From NCBI GenBank assembly GCA_963662705.2, contig OY759767.1:3224001-3288000 (forward strand): a DNA stretch of 64,000 bases, given 5' to 3'. The notes beneath the pieces were generated by a model that searched no databases, was not told the DNA's origin, and saw only the letters and a program-made list of their open reading frames with translations. Position numbers and translations under genes: made by a program. The stretch's first letter is position 1. Each line of letters starts with the position of its first letter. The DNA is from JAPPHA01 sp963662705. Lineage in GTDB: Bacteria > Pseudomonadota > Alphaproteobacteria > Rhodobacterales > Rhodobacteraceae. Positions 36,691 to 46,485 of this stretch are shown here, in pieces.

Positions 36691-36801
36691 TACGTGTGCT
36701 TTTTTGGCACCAGAAAAAGTGTGAATGTCGCCCTATTTCGCAGATTCGCCGATGTTAAACTGGAGGCAGGCAGCCTGAGTTGGAAAAATTGAACGCACCC
36801 C
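36639..36801 (+). mobile_element. 163-bp MITE-like insertion in the ankyrin gene 3' end
   Basis: The ends are GGGTGCGTTCA at 36639 and the exact complement TGAACGCACCC at 36791-36801. CAAATTGAC occurs directly before (36630-36638) and directly after (36802-36810), a perfect 9-bp target duplication. It has no coding capacity of its own. The paralogous gene at 39113-39130 has only one CAAATTGAC and the gene's own stop, i.e. the empty site. The parent transposase is not in the window. Nine-base duplications fit several families, including IS4/Tn5-like. Confidence 0.88.
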
Positions 36802-36810
36802 AAATTGACT

Positions 36811-37150
36811 TAGGAAGAGCGATCCGGAAGGATCGCCATCCAAGGAGTGCGGCTGTCAGGGTTTCCGGATAGGTTCGGGCGGAAAGTAGCGGTGTAACGC
36901 GGTTTTCCCGGTCCCGAGTCGCCTGATGACATCGCTGACGAACGGGGGGTTCTCCGTGTTCCGGAGCGGTGACTCCGCAAGGCGGATTTTCTTTTGGTCC
37001 TTCGATCCGCCTTGGCAGAACCGTGGATCCCGGACGTATCGCCCAGGCCTCGAAGAGCTGAAACGTCCTGCCGTTGATGACAATCTGGTCGGTTGTCGAC
37101 GGATCGACGGTCGGGCCATCGGCATGAAATTCAGCGTCCGTTCGTCGCGC
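36811..37150. other. Non-coding stretch between ankyrin copy 1 and the second transposase remnant
   Basis: Starts with the same TTAGGAAGAGCGATC as found after copy 2. A minus-strand frame reading IVINGRTFQLFEAW is open but unrecognised and without a start signal. No feature is supported. Confidence 0.4.
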
Positions 37151-37600
37151 CGCCACCTTGCATTGCGCCCTTGCGTCCATTACGCTTCCGGTGCTCCCGC
37201 AGGTCTCGATGTCGATCGACATCCCGGCCACGACGTCAAGCCCGGCCGTGTGCTCGAACAGGTCCTCCCGGTCGTCCTCGTCTTGATGGCGATGGCGCCG
37301 GGCCATGTCCGGGCCGGACGGCCGGAAATGATGCGCTCGCCGGTCAGGTTGCCCGGGGCCGGGACCGCCTGATACCAAACCCCGACAAGCGGACGGGATG
37401 GCCGGAACCGACACCGGGTGGCCCGGCCTGCGCGGAATTCCGGTCGTGGCGGCGATCTGGGCACCAATGCCGGTTTTCTGGCGCCGAAACGGTTGGTGGA
37501 GGCGGAATAATGGCGACTGACCGCGTGCGGCGTGCGGCGGCAGCCGAACTGTCGCCATGCCGACACCGCCGGCCCGGCGAAAACCCCTGCAACGCAAACG
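37150..37600 (-). pseudogene. IS4-family transposase remnant, copy 2 (short, rearranged)
   Basis: Shares with copy 1 the text around 37190-37240 and again 37430-37600 (for example CGGTCGTGGCGG and the GCCGACACCGCCGGCC stretch). About 180 bp between them are new. The conserved transposase C-terminus is absent. It precedes the leader of ankyrin copy 2, as copy 1 does for ankyrin copy 1. Confidence 0.6.
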
Positions 37601-39147
37601 CCTCACGATTGATTTGACATTGGCTGTGCGGTATTCCTGTCCCTGACCGTCACGTTCGGGCAATCAAAGTCGCTGAATTGCGCGGCTTGGGCAGCTTGGG
37701 TAAGTCAGGAGTTTGCCGAAACCCTATGGTAAACGATAGTGAACGCTGAATGAAAGCCGAAATCATCTCCACCATGGCCGACCGAGAAGACATCGGCCGA
37801 ACACCGCTGCACCTGGCGGCAAAGTCCAATGAGGATCCGTCCGTCTCGGAGCTGCTGCTCCAGCGCGGTGCCGACATCGGCGAGAGGGACCCTGGTGGCG
37901 AAACACCGCTGCACTTGGCGGCAAATTTCAATGAGAATCCGTCCGTCTCGGAACTGCTGCTCCGGCACGGCGCCGACATCGGCGCGAGGGACGATAGAGG
38001 CCGAACACCGCTGCATTTGGCCGCATGGTTCAATGGGAATCCGTCCGTCTCGGAGCTGCTGCTCCGGCACGGCGCCGACATCGGCGAGAGAGGCCGTAGT
38101 GGCTGGACACCGCTGCACTATGCGGCAAGGGGCAATGAGAATCCATCCGTCTCGGAGCTGCTGCTCCGGCACGGCGCCGACATCGGCGAGAGGGACTCTG
38201 ACGGCTGGACACCGCTGCACTTTGCGGCGGGGTCCAATCGGAATTCGTCTGTCTCGGAGCTTCTGCTCATGCACGACGCCGACATCGGCGCGAGGGCATC
38301 TGACGGCTGGACACCGCTGCACTTTGCGGCAGCATTCAATGAGAATCCGTCCGTCTCGGAGCTGCTGCTCAAGCGCAGCGCCGACATCGGTGCAACGGAC
38401 GATACCGGCCGAACACCGCTGCATTCGGCCGCGAGGTTCAATGAGAATCCGTCTGTCTCGGAGCTTCTGCTCAAGCGCGGCGCCGACATCGGTGCGAGGG
38501 CATCTGACGGCCGAACACCGCTGCACGATGCGGCGCGGTTCAACGAGATGAATCCGTCTGTCTCGGAGCTTCTGATCCGGCGTGGCGCCGACATCGGCGC
38601 AAGGGACGATTCCGGCTGCACACCGCTACATTCGGCCGCGCGGTTCAATGAGAATCCGTCCGTCTCGGAGCTTCTGCTCAAGCGCGGTGCCGACATTGGC
38701 GCAAGGGACGATTCCGGCTGCACACCGCTACATTTGGCCGCGCGGTTCAATTGGAACCTGTCTGTCTCGGAGCTTCTGCTCAAGCGCGGTGCCGACATTG
38801 GCGCAAGGGACGATACCGGCTGCACACCGCTGCACTTGGCCGCGCGGTTCAATGAGAATCCGTCTGTCTCGGAGCTTCTGCTCAAGCGCGGCGCCGACAT
38901 CGGCGCGAGGGCTTCTGACGACCGAACACCGCTACACTTGGCGGCGAGGCACAGCCAAATCCCTGAGATTGTGGACTTGTTGCTCGACCTCGGAGCCGAC
39001 GCACAGGCGCAGGACGAGGTTGGCAGGAGTCCTTGGGACTACGCCCAGGAAAATGATGTGCTTGCAAACACCAACGCGTATTGGCGTCTCAATAGTGGCC
39101 TAAACCCAACAAAGAAACGCAAATTGACTTAGGAAGAGCGATCTAAG
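37186..39147. repeat. Tandem segmental duplication, unit 2
   Basis: Partner of the unit at about 34890-36838. The 130-bp leader before the start codon and the first 100 bp of coding sequence are almost identical. The 3' end has the uninterrupted CAAATTGACTTAGGAAGAGC that is split by the MITE in unit 1, so duplication preceded the MITE insertion. Confidence 0.75.
37750..39132 (+). CDS. Ankyrin-repeat protein, copy 2
   Basis: 460 residues with about 13 repeats. The repeat units are 34 residues long, encoded by 102-bp blocks so alike at the DNA level (CCGTCCGTCTCGGAG recurs in register) that recombination between units is likely. Some repeats carry unusual residues such as GCTPLHSAA. The end is RKLT and a TAG. 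Like copy 1 it has no signal peptide and no enzymatic domain, so a binding role is inferred. In a host-associated bacterium such proteins can be effectors, but no secretion signal is visible. Confidence 0.88.
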   Translation: MKAEIISTMADREDIGRTPLHLAAKSNEDPSVSELLLQRGADIGERDPGGETPLHLAANFNENPSVSELLLRHGADIGARDDRGRTPLHLAAWFNGNPSVSELLLRHGADIGERGRSGWTPLHYAARGNENPSVSELLLRHGADIGERDSDGWTPLHFAAGSNRNSSVSELLLMHDADIGARASDGWTPLHFAAAFNENPSVSELLLKRSADIGATDDTGRTPLHSAARFNENPSVSELLLKRGADIGARASDGRTPLHDAARFNEMNPSVSELLIRRGADIGARDDSGCTPLHSAARFNENPSVSELLLKRGADIGARDDSGCTPLHLAARFNWNLSVSELLLKRGADIGARDDTGCTPLHLAARFNENPSVSELLLKRGADIGARASDDRTPLHLAARHSQIPEIVDLLLDLGADAQAQDEVGRSPWDYAQENDVLANTNAYWRLNSGLNPTKKRKLT

Positions 39148-39880
39148 GCGCGCGGGCACCAGGGACGCATGCCCTACCTACGGAACGGGATGCGCAGCAC
39201 GTTCCGGACTTTCAGCATCCCGGAATGGCGGACCTTCCATCCCGCCATGTCCGGAGAATTGAGGAAACCCAAGCCTGCCGGAGTGCTCCCCGACGGGCAG
39301 TAGCCATCCTCCCGGCCAGGCCAGGCCCGAACGACGCCGATCCCGCCCTCCGCCGAAACTTCGGAACGCCGGGCAACCGCCAAATAGCATTCGGATAGAC
39401 CTGGAACTTCGGCGGGTCTTTTCCTCGGTCGGTAACGTCTTGATTTGACGCCCCGAATCCCCCGGTGGATTTTTTTCTTGCAAGGGGGTTGCCAAGCCAT
39501 CGGCACCCCGATGAGAATGTCGGTACGAAAACCCGAAAAAAGATGTTAGTGTGCCGTTCCTTACCTGGCGTGGTCCAGCGAACAAGTCTTGCGATGACGC
39601 CGGTCTGCCGTCCGTTGCCTCACTGCTCGGCTGTGAGCACAAAATCTGACGGGCGATTTCGACCGGCATTCTGGTGCCACTGAGCGCTAGATTGCGCGGT
39701 CATTGTATCTCGGACCAGGCAAGCAGCGAGCCACATGACGTCAAGGTCCGAATGTAGGCTCGATGTTCCTGCCTAGCGTGATTCTACGAACAAACCATTC
39801 GATGGGGGCAGATGATGTGCGGATGCAGCTTGATTCCGTGGGAGTTGCAGCACGCTTTTCGAGAGGATCGATCCCCTGAT
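39133..39880. other. Intergenic region, no gene seen
   Basis: About 750 bp. Open frames on both strands have no recognisable motif or ribosome site. No inverted repeats at the edges were found. Confidence 0.4.
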
Positions 39881-39938
39881 TTTCGGTGCTCTCCGATCAA
39901 GACGATCAGGGCGAAAAGGCTGTTTCGATTGCGATGGT

Positions 39939-40390
39939 ATGGTCACGGACCGAAAAGTCTTCAGACCGTTTCCATGCTTTTGCAAGTTAACGACAGCGGC
40001 TCCCTACGAACTGGACCTCGTCGTCAGCAACTCTCTCGGCAAACCAGTCAACCTCCTCACGGTGTACGGAGGTATGCTCCGGAGCAACGGGACAGCCGTC
40101 GAGCCATGGATGGGTTCCGCCCGACCAAGGGAAGTGGTTTCCCGCGTCAAGCGATACGGAGATCGGGTTCCATTTCGCGTCCTGTCCAATGGGGAGCGGT
40201 GGCAATACGATCGGCTTTTTCAGGAAAATGCCCGAAGGCATTGGCGACCGGCGCTGATGACGTCTCGGGACTGCAAAATTTTCCGGATCCGATCTCGTTG
40301 CCACGCCCGACCGCAAGCTGAGATTTTATTGGGTCGACGGGGAGTTCCGGCAAGATGCCCGATCTGTCCTCATCCATCTGATGCGTTCTC
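39939..40390 (+). pseudogene. Fragment of an unknown protein, probably frameshifted
   Basis: The frame from ATG 39939 reads as well-formed protein from about APYELDLVVSNSLGKPVN to GERWQYDRLFQEN. It then turns poor, while another + frame continues with DLVATPDRKLRFYWVDGEF at about 40293-40350. This looks like two pieces of one beta-rich protein separated by a frameshift near 40260. I do not recognise the family. It lies just downstream of the toxin end of the CdiA-like gene, on the opposite strand, so it is not the immunity gene. Confidence 0.35.
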
Positions 40391-40482
40391 CGTCACTTCG
40401 CAAAGCCGCCTCGCACTTAGCACCCTGGCAAGTCAAGTTCATGGGGCGTCAAAAGCGGAGCGAACCACAGGCACGTCATGCG

Positions 40483-43400
40483 TCATTGCGGCCTTTCATT
40501 CTCCGATTGCTCCAGTATTTTCCTCCACATCGCGCTACCACCAATGTGAGGCACTTTTTCGTGGATTTCGCGATCAACGAGTTGCATACGCCCGGTTTCT
40601 TGGTGGTGATGCCAGGTAAGGCCTGGAATGCGCGGCCCTCCTCTTGCAATGGCTTTGAGTTGATCCTCATCAAACAGTTTTTCAAGATTTGGGTTGCGCT
40701 TCAATTCTTCAAATAAGTTGCTTGTCGCCTCCCGCATCTGCGTATCGCTATGTTTCTTTAGGAATTCAGCCGAGGTGAAGCGTATGTCGTAACGAGCAAA
40801 TGGGTTTAAGATCGGATAGCCAAGCTCGTCAAATTTAACACGAATATCGCCCAACTCGCTCAATTCGATCTCCTTACCGGCAAAGCGCACATATGGAGCG
40901 CCTTTCGGCGGCACTTCGATGCGACCCACCGCGCCGGGCCCGAGGACTTGCGCTATAGCATCGTTCACCGCACTTTCGCTAACGGGGGAATCAACGCCAA
41001 GCGCACGTGTGAATGTTCCTGTCGCCTCATCGATGTGCCCGACGGTCTTGTCGCCGACCTTCAGGAGAACCCGTCCAGAGACGACAACGGGCACCAGAGG
41101 GGCATTCCGGATTTTGTCCGGGATGACGCGTCCGACTTTTGCCGCTGTGCCGGCGGGGATCAGAATGGATGCGATGGTTGTGCCGCCCTTGATGGCGTCC
41201 CGCACGTCGGGCGGCAGGCGGTTCCACGTCGTGCTGACGCGGTTCCCGGTGGCGTCGTCCACATAGGTGACCACGACGTTCGCGGCCTCGCCCGCCGTGG
41301 CGGCGGCGTCGAGAATCCAGACCGTCTCCTCGGGAAAATGCGCCGACGCGAAGGAGATCGCCTGCTCCGCCCCCGCGCCCAGAAGCCGTGACGCCACGTC
41401 TTCGCCCCGGCCCACGGTGATCAGGCCCTCGACCGGGTTGCCCTCGCCCTCGTAGGTCAGGTAGGCCGCGACGAGCAGCACGGGGATCCAGAACGCGTTG
41501 TTCTCGGCCGCGTTTTCGGCGGCGTCCGCGCCCGCGTTCGCGCTGCCGCCCGCCATCGCGGCCGCCAGACCGCCCGCCAGACGCGACAACGAAATACCGG
41601 CCTCTTGCCACCGCTCGACGCTTTCGCCGACGAGATCCGGATTCGCCAGAGCCGCGTCGGAATACAGCAAAACGGTCAGTTCGCCGGCAAATGCCCCAAC
41701 CGCTCCGGACGAGCAGTCTCCGCTCCCGATCCCGCCGGCCGCGCAGCCGAGGACCGCGTGGGCGATAAGCTGCGCGGCCCGATCGATGTCCCCCTGCGCG
41801 GCGGCGGCACCAATGTTTTCGGCGACGACCGCGCCAAGCACGGCCGAGGCCGCGCCGCGCAGGTTGGCGGCCAGGGCATCCCCGAAATCCTCGCCATTGA
41901 TCGCGCTCGAGACGGCGGCGTCGACAGAGGCCGACAAGAGTTCCGTCTGGAGGTGATGGGCGATGCGATCCGCCAGCGGCGTGTTCGGGGCAAGTTCCGG
42001 CCCGACGCCAAACGCATCGGTCAACCGTGTGGTCAGCCCCGCACTGACCATCGCGGTGACAAGCCCGCGCAAGCTGTCGGATGACCCGAGTTCTTCCAGG
42101 ACCGCGCCGAGATCGCCCTGGTTGTTGATGAGGGATATGGCGGCTTGGTTCGACAGACCCGTCAGGCCCGCGTGCAGCGCCGCCTCGAGCGCGGCACCGC
42201 CGCCGATCTGACTCGTGAGGTTGGTGGCGAGCGTGTCGATCCCCGGCCCGAGCGCGTAGGAAGTGACAACAGTGACCAGAAGCGCCCCTGCTTCCGTGAG
42301 ACCCTGCTCTTCGTAATTCCACTCCTCGAAGGCAGTGCGGGCTTCCCGCCAGGCAACGTTGTCCATCTCCTGGAGCTGGCCCATCCATTCGAGGCCCGGG
42401 GCCGCCGCAAGCTGCGCGATCCCTGCCTCGAAATCACCGCCCGTGGGCACGTATTCCGCGATGATCCGCTCACCCGCAATGATCTGGAGCCCGCCCTCAG
42501 ATGTAATCCGCGTAGGCGTGCGGGTGATCTCGGAGAAGCCGCGATCCTCGGAGTTCCACCAGAACAGGTCTTCTTCGTAGCGCTCGTAACGCTCAAAGGC
42601 ACTGTCTTCGGTGGTCAGAAGCGCCACATCGCCAACTTCCGCCGAAAGCGTGGTCTGGCCTCCGCTCTCGAGCTCAGGCGCCGACAGGGTCAGGCCTCCC
42701 GTCTCGGAGGTGACACTCAGAACGCCCCCGGCGGTGATCGTGGTATCTGTTGTGGTAACCACCCGCTCCTGATCGCTGATGCTGGTCTCAGTCCCAAAGA
42801 GCCCACCCGTATCGATCTCGAATCTGTACTCTTCCTGGCGGATTTCCTGGACTGAAGAGATCCTGACATCGCCCTCAGCGGAAAGCGTGACATCCCCCCG
42901 GGCCGAGATCTCGGCGCCGGCGATGGTCAGGTCTTCGCCTGCGTCCAGCACAATGTCCCCGCCAGCCGTCACCCCGGCCAGTTCATTCTCAAGCTCGTAG
43001 CCACGGTCAAAGCCCTCGGCGAAGGTATCTTCGCGCCGAGTCTCCACTGTCGCAGCGCCAATAGCGATATCGCCCCCGGCCTCCAGCGTGGCATCATTGC
43101 CTGCCGTGAACTGGCCACCCTCGGCAGCAATGTCGCCCTCGACTGTGATCTCGAGTTCGCCCGTTGCCGTGATGACCGCCTCATCCTGCACCCGGTCTGC
43201 AAACCCGTTGGGAGTCTCATCACGGATCACCGCCAGCGAATTCTCCAACCCGCCGGCTTCGATCGTGACATCATCCCCGGAGATCTCCCCCGACACATTG
43301 GCCAGGCGTCCGTCCACCTCGAGTTCGACATTGCCCTCGGAAGCGATCTGCCCCCCGATATTCAGGAGGTCGCCCTCAGTGGTGATCTCAACACTTTCCC

Positions 43401-46400
43401 CGCCTGCGATCCGGCCTGAGTTGAGCGCGCTCCCCGCCTGGATCACAACGTCTGCCGCAGCGATCCGGGCACTGGCGAGGCTACGTTCATCCACATCCGC
43501 GCCTGCGAGATAGACGACGGGAACCAGGACGCTCTCGCCATCGATGACACGGGTCTCGAGCCAGATGATGGTCTCGGTGAGCGAAGCGATCTGTGCAGGG
43601 CTGAGCGCCACGCCGGGCGTGAGCTGCAACGCCTCCGCGGCCTCGAGTGCATTGTCATAGAGATCCCGCATCATCCTGCGCAGTTCACCGGGGTCAGCAC
43701 CAAAAGGCCGCCCGGTGAGCGCGAACAACTGCTCCTGGATCAGGCGTGCCTCGACATAAGCATCGCCAAAGCGCCGCATGGTCAGATCAGCGTCATAACC
43801 CCCAATCTGACCCAGGAAGTAATCCGAGGACAGGAAACGGCTGACATCGATGAACTCCGGCCGCGTCTCGATAAGGAACGGTGCGTCCGGATTGCCCGTA
43901 GGCACGAAGAGCGCCGGGCGCCCCAGGATGATATTGGGATCCCCTGCCCCGGTGGCCCCTGGGGCACCAAGGCTGCGCGTGCCCGAACTGAGCCCGATTT
44001 GCGCCACACCACTGCGCACTGCGTCGTTTTGCAGATAGCCCGTGGCCGTCGCGTTGAGCGTGCCCCCGGCCTGGATCGAGGCAAAGACCGCGCCAATGGT
44101 GGAGGTGGCGGTTGAGGTATTCGTGCGCTGGAGATAGCGGGTGCCACGATTGACGCAGAAGCCGAAGATCCGGGTCTTGCAGTAGCGCTGCGCGTAATAT
44201 GAGACGACGGTTGTGACGACCGTTTCGGTCAGATCCTGACCGGTATTGGTGATATTGGTCGCATTCAGCGTCACATCCCCATTGGCCGAGATCTGGCTGT
44301 ATTGGTTGAGGATCGTTTCCGCATCAATCTGGACATTGCCGCCTGCCCGCACGCGCGACGGCGCGTCGGTGGCCGCATCTGCCACTTGGCGGGTTGTGGT
44401 GATCGTCTCGACCACCCGATAAGTGCCGGGCGGATGGCTGATACCCGGGAAATCTGCCGCGGTCCCTGCCCGCGTGGTGACCGTTACTTTATCAGTGATG
44501 GTCGGAATGGGTTGTTCATTGGCCACATAGGCCGCTGCGATCATCAGACTGCCCGTGATGGCTTCGATATTGGCGGAGCGGTTCCGGACAGCCGCCGCTT
44601 GGGGGCCCGTGTGGCCCCGGATCGTGATCCCGCCTTCCGCGATGATATCTGCGGTGGTATTCTCAAGCGTGCCGTCGAGCGCCAGCAAGATATCCTGACC
44701 GGCATAGAAGAGCCCTGAATTGGTGATGTCGCCAAGGCTTTTGAGTGTCAGATCACCATCTGACGTTCCAAGCGCCCCGCTATTGAGAATAGAGGCGCCC
44801 GTAACCCTCAGGTCGCCCTTTGCCACAATCGTGTCGGAGGCCGAAAAGGCCCCCGCTGAGGTGAGCGTCGCGGTCTCCCCAGAGGCAAGGCGCGCCGTGA
44901 GGGTCAAATCGCCTGCCGAATTCAAGGTAACAGCACCATCCGCCTCTAGATCGCCGGAGAGGACCATGTTGCCCGAACGGGTCTCAAGTTCGGCCCCACC
45001 GCCCATAGCAATCCCGGAACTGCTGGTCAGACTCTCGGCGGCGACATCGAGATCGCCGCCAACCGAATAGCTGCCTCCCGTGAGCGCAAGCGCGGTATCC
45101 GAGTTGAGCGTAAGGTCACCGCCAAGGGTCAGCGTGGCGCCCATGGCCGTGACACGATCCGTGGTCAGGGTTGTGGATCCAAGAACCGTCAGCGCTTCGC
45201 GTGCCGTGCTTTGATCAAGTGCAACCGTGTCTGCCGTGATCTCCGCCGTACCGGCAGCCGCCAGTCGTGCATCAGAAGCCAGAAGGCGCGCGGCGGTTAC
45301 GGAGAGGGCGCCATCGCCTTGCAGCGTACCATCGAACCCTGTCATGCCCGAGGCCAGAAGCGCGCCGTCGCCAAGCGTCACTGTATCGGCAACCTCAAGG
45401 GTGACATCACCCCCTGCGGCCATGGTCGCACTGTTGGAGAGCACCGCCGATTGGCCGGTCAATGTGATGGCACCGTCGGAGAAGAGCGCGGTCTCGATCT
45501 CGACCGCCGCTGTATCGGAGCGTACGATGACAGGGCCCTGCGCCTGAGCCCGACCCAGAACCAGGCGCCCGTCGGCAGTTAGGGTCATCTGTCCCGAATG
45601 CGCCGCCATCTCTGTCGGGGCGCGGACACCCACGCCCTGTTCCGTGGCCAGAAGCCCGATCCGGCCCGCCTGAAGTCCACCAAAGGCCGTACTGTCGATG
45701 GCGTAAGCAGGCCCTGCGCCGTGATCGCCAGGCAGAAGAGAGACAGTGCCGGTTGCATAATCAGACCGGTTCGGACCGGCTGCGAGGCGAACGTCATCGC
45801 CCCCCTGGACCGTGCCCTCAAAGGTGATCTGGCGAGAGACGACATCAAAGAGGCTGACCGTACCGAGATCTGCCCCGTTGGCGCCAAAGCGGATATCGCC
45901 GCCTGTCACACGGAACCCCGTCATCGCCTCGCCCTCAATCTCAGGCGTTCCGGTGGTCAGCACGACGCGCGGCGTACGGATAAAGCCGCAGCCATTGCAG
46001 GTGATGCCGTTGGGATTGGCAATGATCACGTCGGCCGATTGGCCTGCCACTTCCACAATGCCGCCAAGTTCCGACCTGTTGGTGCTCACGACCTCATTGA
46101 GGATCACACGCGCCGCGCCGCTACCCGCAAGGTTCGGGTTCCCCTGCACCAGTCCGGCAAGCTGCGTCGTGCCAAAGGTGCCGGTTTCGTTGTTGAGGAT
46201 CGTGCCCGGCGCCCCGACGCTGAACTGCGAATAGGTGTTGTGCGAAAGGCCTTGGGCATTCGGGGTCGCGATATCCACCAGCGGCACGCCGTTGGGCGCG
46301 GTCTGGATAGCAAGCCCGCCCTGGGCATTGGGATCCGCCACAATCGGCACGCTTTGTGCCAATATGGGCTGCACTGTTAGCGCGGTGATGGACAGCGCCA

Positions 46401-46470
46401 TGATCGCCTGATGCGCCAGGCAGGCGAAGCGATCGGTCCAGAAAGATTGACTGGCTGCCTGTTTCATCAT
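40483..46470 (-). CDS. cdiA: CdiA-like two-partner-secretion exoprotein with C-terminal WHH nuclease toxin
   Basis: 1995 residues from ATG 46470 (an in-frame ATG lies at 46482). A signal peptide (QAIMALSITALTVQPILAQ) is followed by the haemagglutination/TPS domain, about residues 40-300, with the classic NPNGITCNGCGF near 155. A long beta-helix follows, then a DUF637-like region near 1500-1690 (GCAAGGIGSGDCSSGA). The last 100 or so residues hold a WHH-type HNH nuclease: TWHHHQETGRMQLV and HEKVPHIGGSAMW. In contact-dependent inhibition CdiA is exported by CdiB and delivers its C-terminal toxin into neighbours. The toxin part is AT-richer than the body. No immunity gene is evident downstream. 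Confidence 0.9.
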   Translation of the reverse strand: MMKQAASQSFWTDRFACLAHQAIMALSITALTVQPILAQSVPIVADPNAQGGLAIQTAPNGVPLVDIATPNAQGLSHNTYSQFSVGAPGTILNNETGTFGTTQLAGLVQGNPNLAGSGAARVILNEVVSTNRSELGGIVEVAGQSADVIIANPNGITCNGCGFIRTPRVVLTTGTPEIEGEAMTGFRVTGGDIRFGANGADLGTVSLFDVVSRQITFEGTVQGGDDVRLAAGPNRSDYATGTVSLLPGDHGAGPAYAIDSTAFGGLQAGRIGLLATEQGVGVRAPTEMAAHSGQMTLTADGRLVLGRAQAQGPVIVRSDTAAVEIETALFSDGAITLTGQSAVLSNSATMAAGGDVTLEVADTVTLGDGALLASGMTGFDGTLQGDGALSVTAARLLASDARLAAAGTAEITADTVALDQSTAREALTVLGSTTLTTDRVTAMGATLTLGGDLTLNSDTALALTGGSYSVGGDLDVAAESLTSSSGIAMGGGAELETRSGNMVLSGDLEADGAVTLNSAGDLTLTARLASGETATLTSAGAFSASDTIVAKGDLRVTGASILNSGALGTSDGDLTLKSLGDITNSGLFYAGQDILLALDGTLENTTADIIAEGGITIRGHTGPQAAAVRNRSANIEAITGSLMIAAAYVANEQPIPTITDKVTVTTRAGTAADFPGISHPPGTYRVVETITTTRQVADAATDAPSRVRAGGNVQIDAETILNQYSQISANGDVTLNATNITNTGQDLTETVVTTVVSYYAQRYCKTRIFGFCVNRGTRYLQRTNTSTATSTIGAVFASIQAGGTLNATATGYLQNDAVRSGVAQIGLSSGTRSLGAPGATGAGDPNIILGRPALFVPTGNPDAPFLIETRPEFIDVSRFLSSDYFLGQIGGYDADLTMRRFGDAYVEARLIQEQLFALTGRPFGADPGELRRMMRDLYDNALEAAEALQLTPGVALSPAQIASLTETIIWLETRVIDGESVLVPVVYLAGADVDERSLASARIAAADVVIQAGSALNSGRIAGGESVEITTEGDLLNIGGQIASEGNVELEVDGRLANVSGEISGDDVTIEAGGLENSLAVIRDETPNGFADRVQDEAVITATGELEITVEGDIAAEGGQFTAGNDATLEAGGDIAIGAATVETRREDTFAEGFDRGYELENELAGVTAGGDIVLDAGEDLTIAGAEISARGDVTLSAEGDVRISSVQEIRQEEYRFEIDTGGLFGTETSISDQERVVTTTDTTITAGGVLSVTSETGGLTLSAPELESGGQTTLSAEVGDVALLTTEDSAFERYERYEEDLFWWNSEDRGFSEITRTPTRITSEGGLQIIAGERIIAEYVPTGGDFEAGIAQLAAAPGLEWMGQLQEMDNVAWREARTAFEEWNYEEQGLTEAGALLVTVVTSYALGPGIDTLATNLTSQIGGGAALEAALHAGLTGLSNQAAISLINNQGDLGAVLEELGSSDSLRGLVTAMVSAGLTTRLTDAFGVGPELAPNTPLADRIAHHLQTELLSASVDAAVSSAINGEDFGDALAANLRGAASAVLGAVVAENIGAAAAQGDIDRAAQLIAHAVLGCAAGGIGSGDCSSGAVGAFAGELTVLLYSDAALANPDLVGESVERWQEAGISLSRLAGGLAAAMAGGSANAGADAAENAAENNAFWIPVLLVAAYLTYEGEGNPVEGLITVGRGEDVASRLLGAGAEQAISFASAHFPEETVWILDAAATAGEAANVVVTYVDDATGNRVSTTWNRLPPDVRDAIKGGTTIASILIPAGTAAKVGRVIPDKIRNAPLVPVVVSGRVLLKVGDKTVGHIDEATGTFTRALGVDSPVSESAVNDAIAQVLGPGAVGRIEVPPKGAPYVRFAGKEIELSELGDIRVKFDELGYPILNPFARYDIRFTSAEFLKKHSDTQMREATSNLFEELKRNPNLEKLFDEDQLKAIARGGPRIPGLTWHHHQETGRMQLVDREIHEKVPHIGGSAMWRKILEQSENERPQ

Positions 46471-46485
46471 CTTTCCCCACACGCC

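Larger units (their letters stand above)
34890..36838. repeat. Tandem segmental duplication, unit 1
   Basis: This unit covers the transposase-remnant 5' part, a roughly 130-bp leader and the ankyrin gene, ending at AGGAAGAGCGATC. Its match is the unit at about 37186-39147; leaders, first ankyrin repeats and 3' ends are near-identical. Unit 1 carries a MITE absent from unit 2. Unit 2 carries about 180 bp of extra sequence inside the transposase remnant. Edges are approximate. Confidence 0.75.

Noticed and set aside
37705..38900. Repetitive Ser/Arg-rich minus-strand frames over ankyrin copy 2
   Set aside because: Same reason: shadows of 102-bp units with no independent start signal.
35281..39132. 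CRISPR array, because of regular repeats near 100 bp
   Set aside because: The repeats are coding ankyrin units without unique spacers, and there are no cas genes.
40147..40377. Small minus-strand frame as CdiI-like immunity gene
   Set aside because: It has no similarity to immunity families I know, a composition like an antisense frame, and overlaps the better plus-strand fragment.
41027..42388. 453-codon Arg/Gly-rich frame inside cdiA
   Set aside because: It is an alternative frame of the exoprotein gene, on the same strand, with no start signal or motif.
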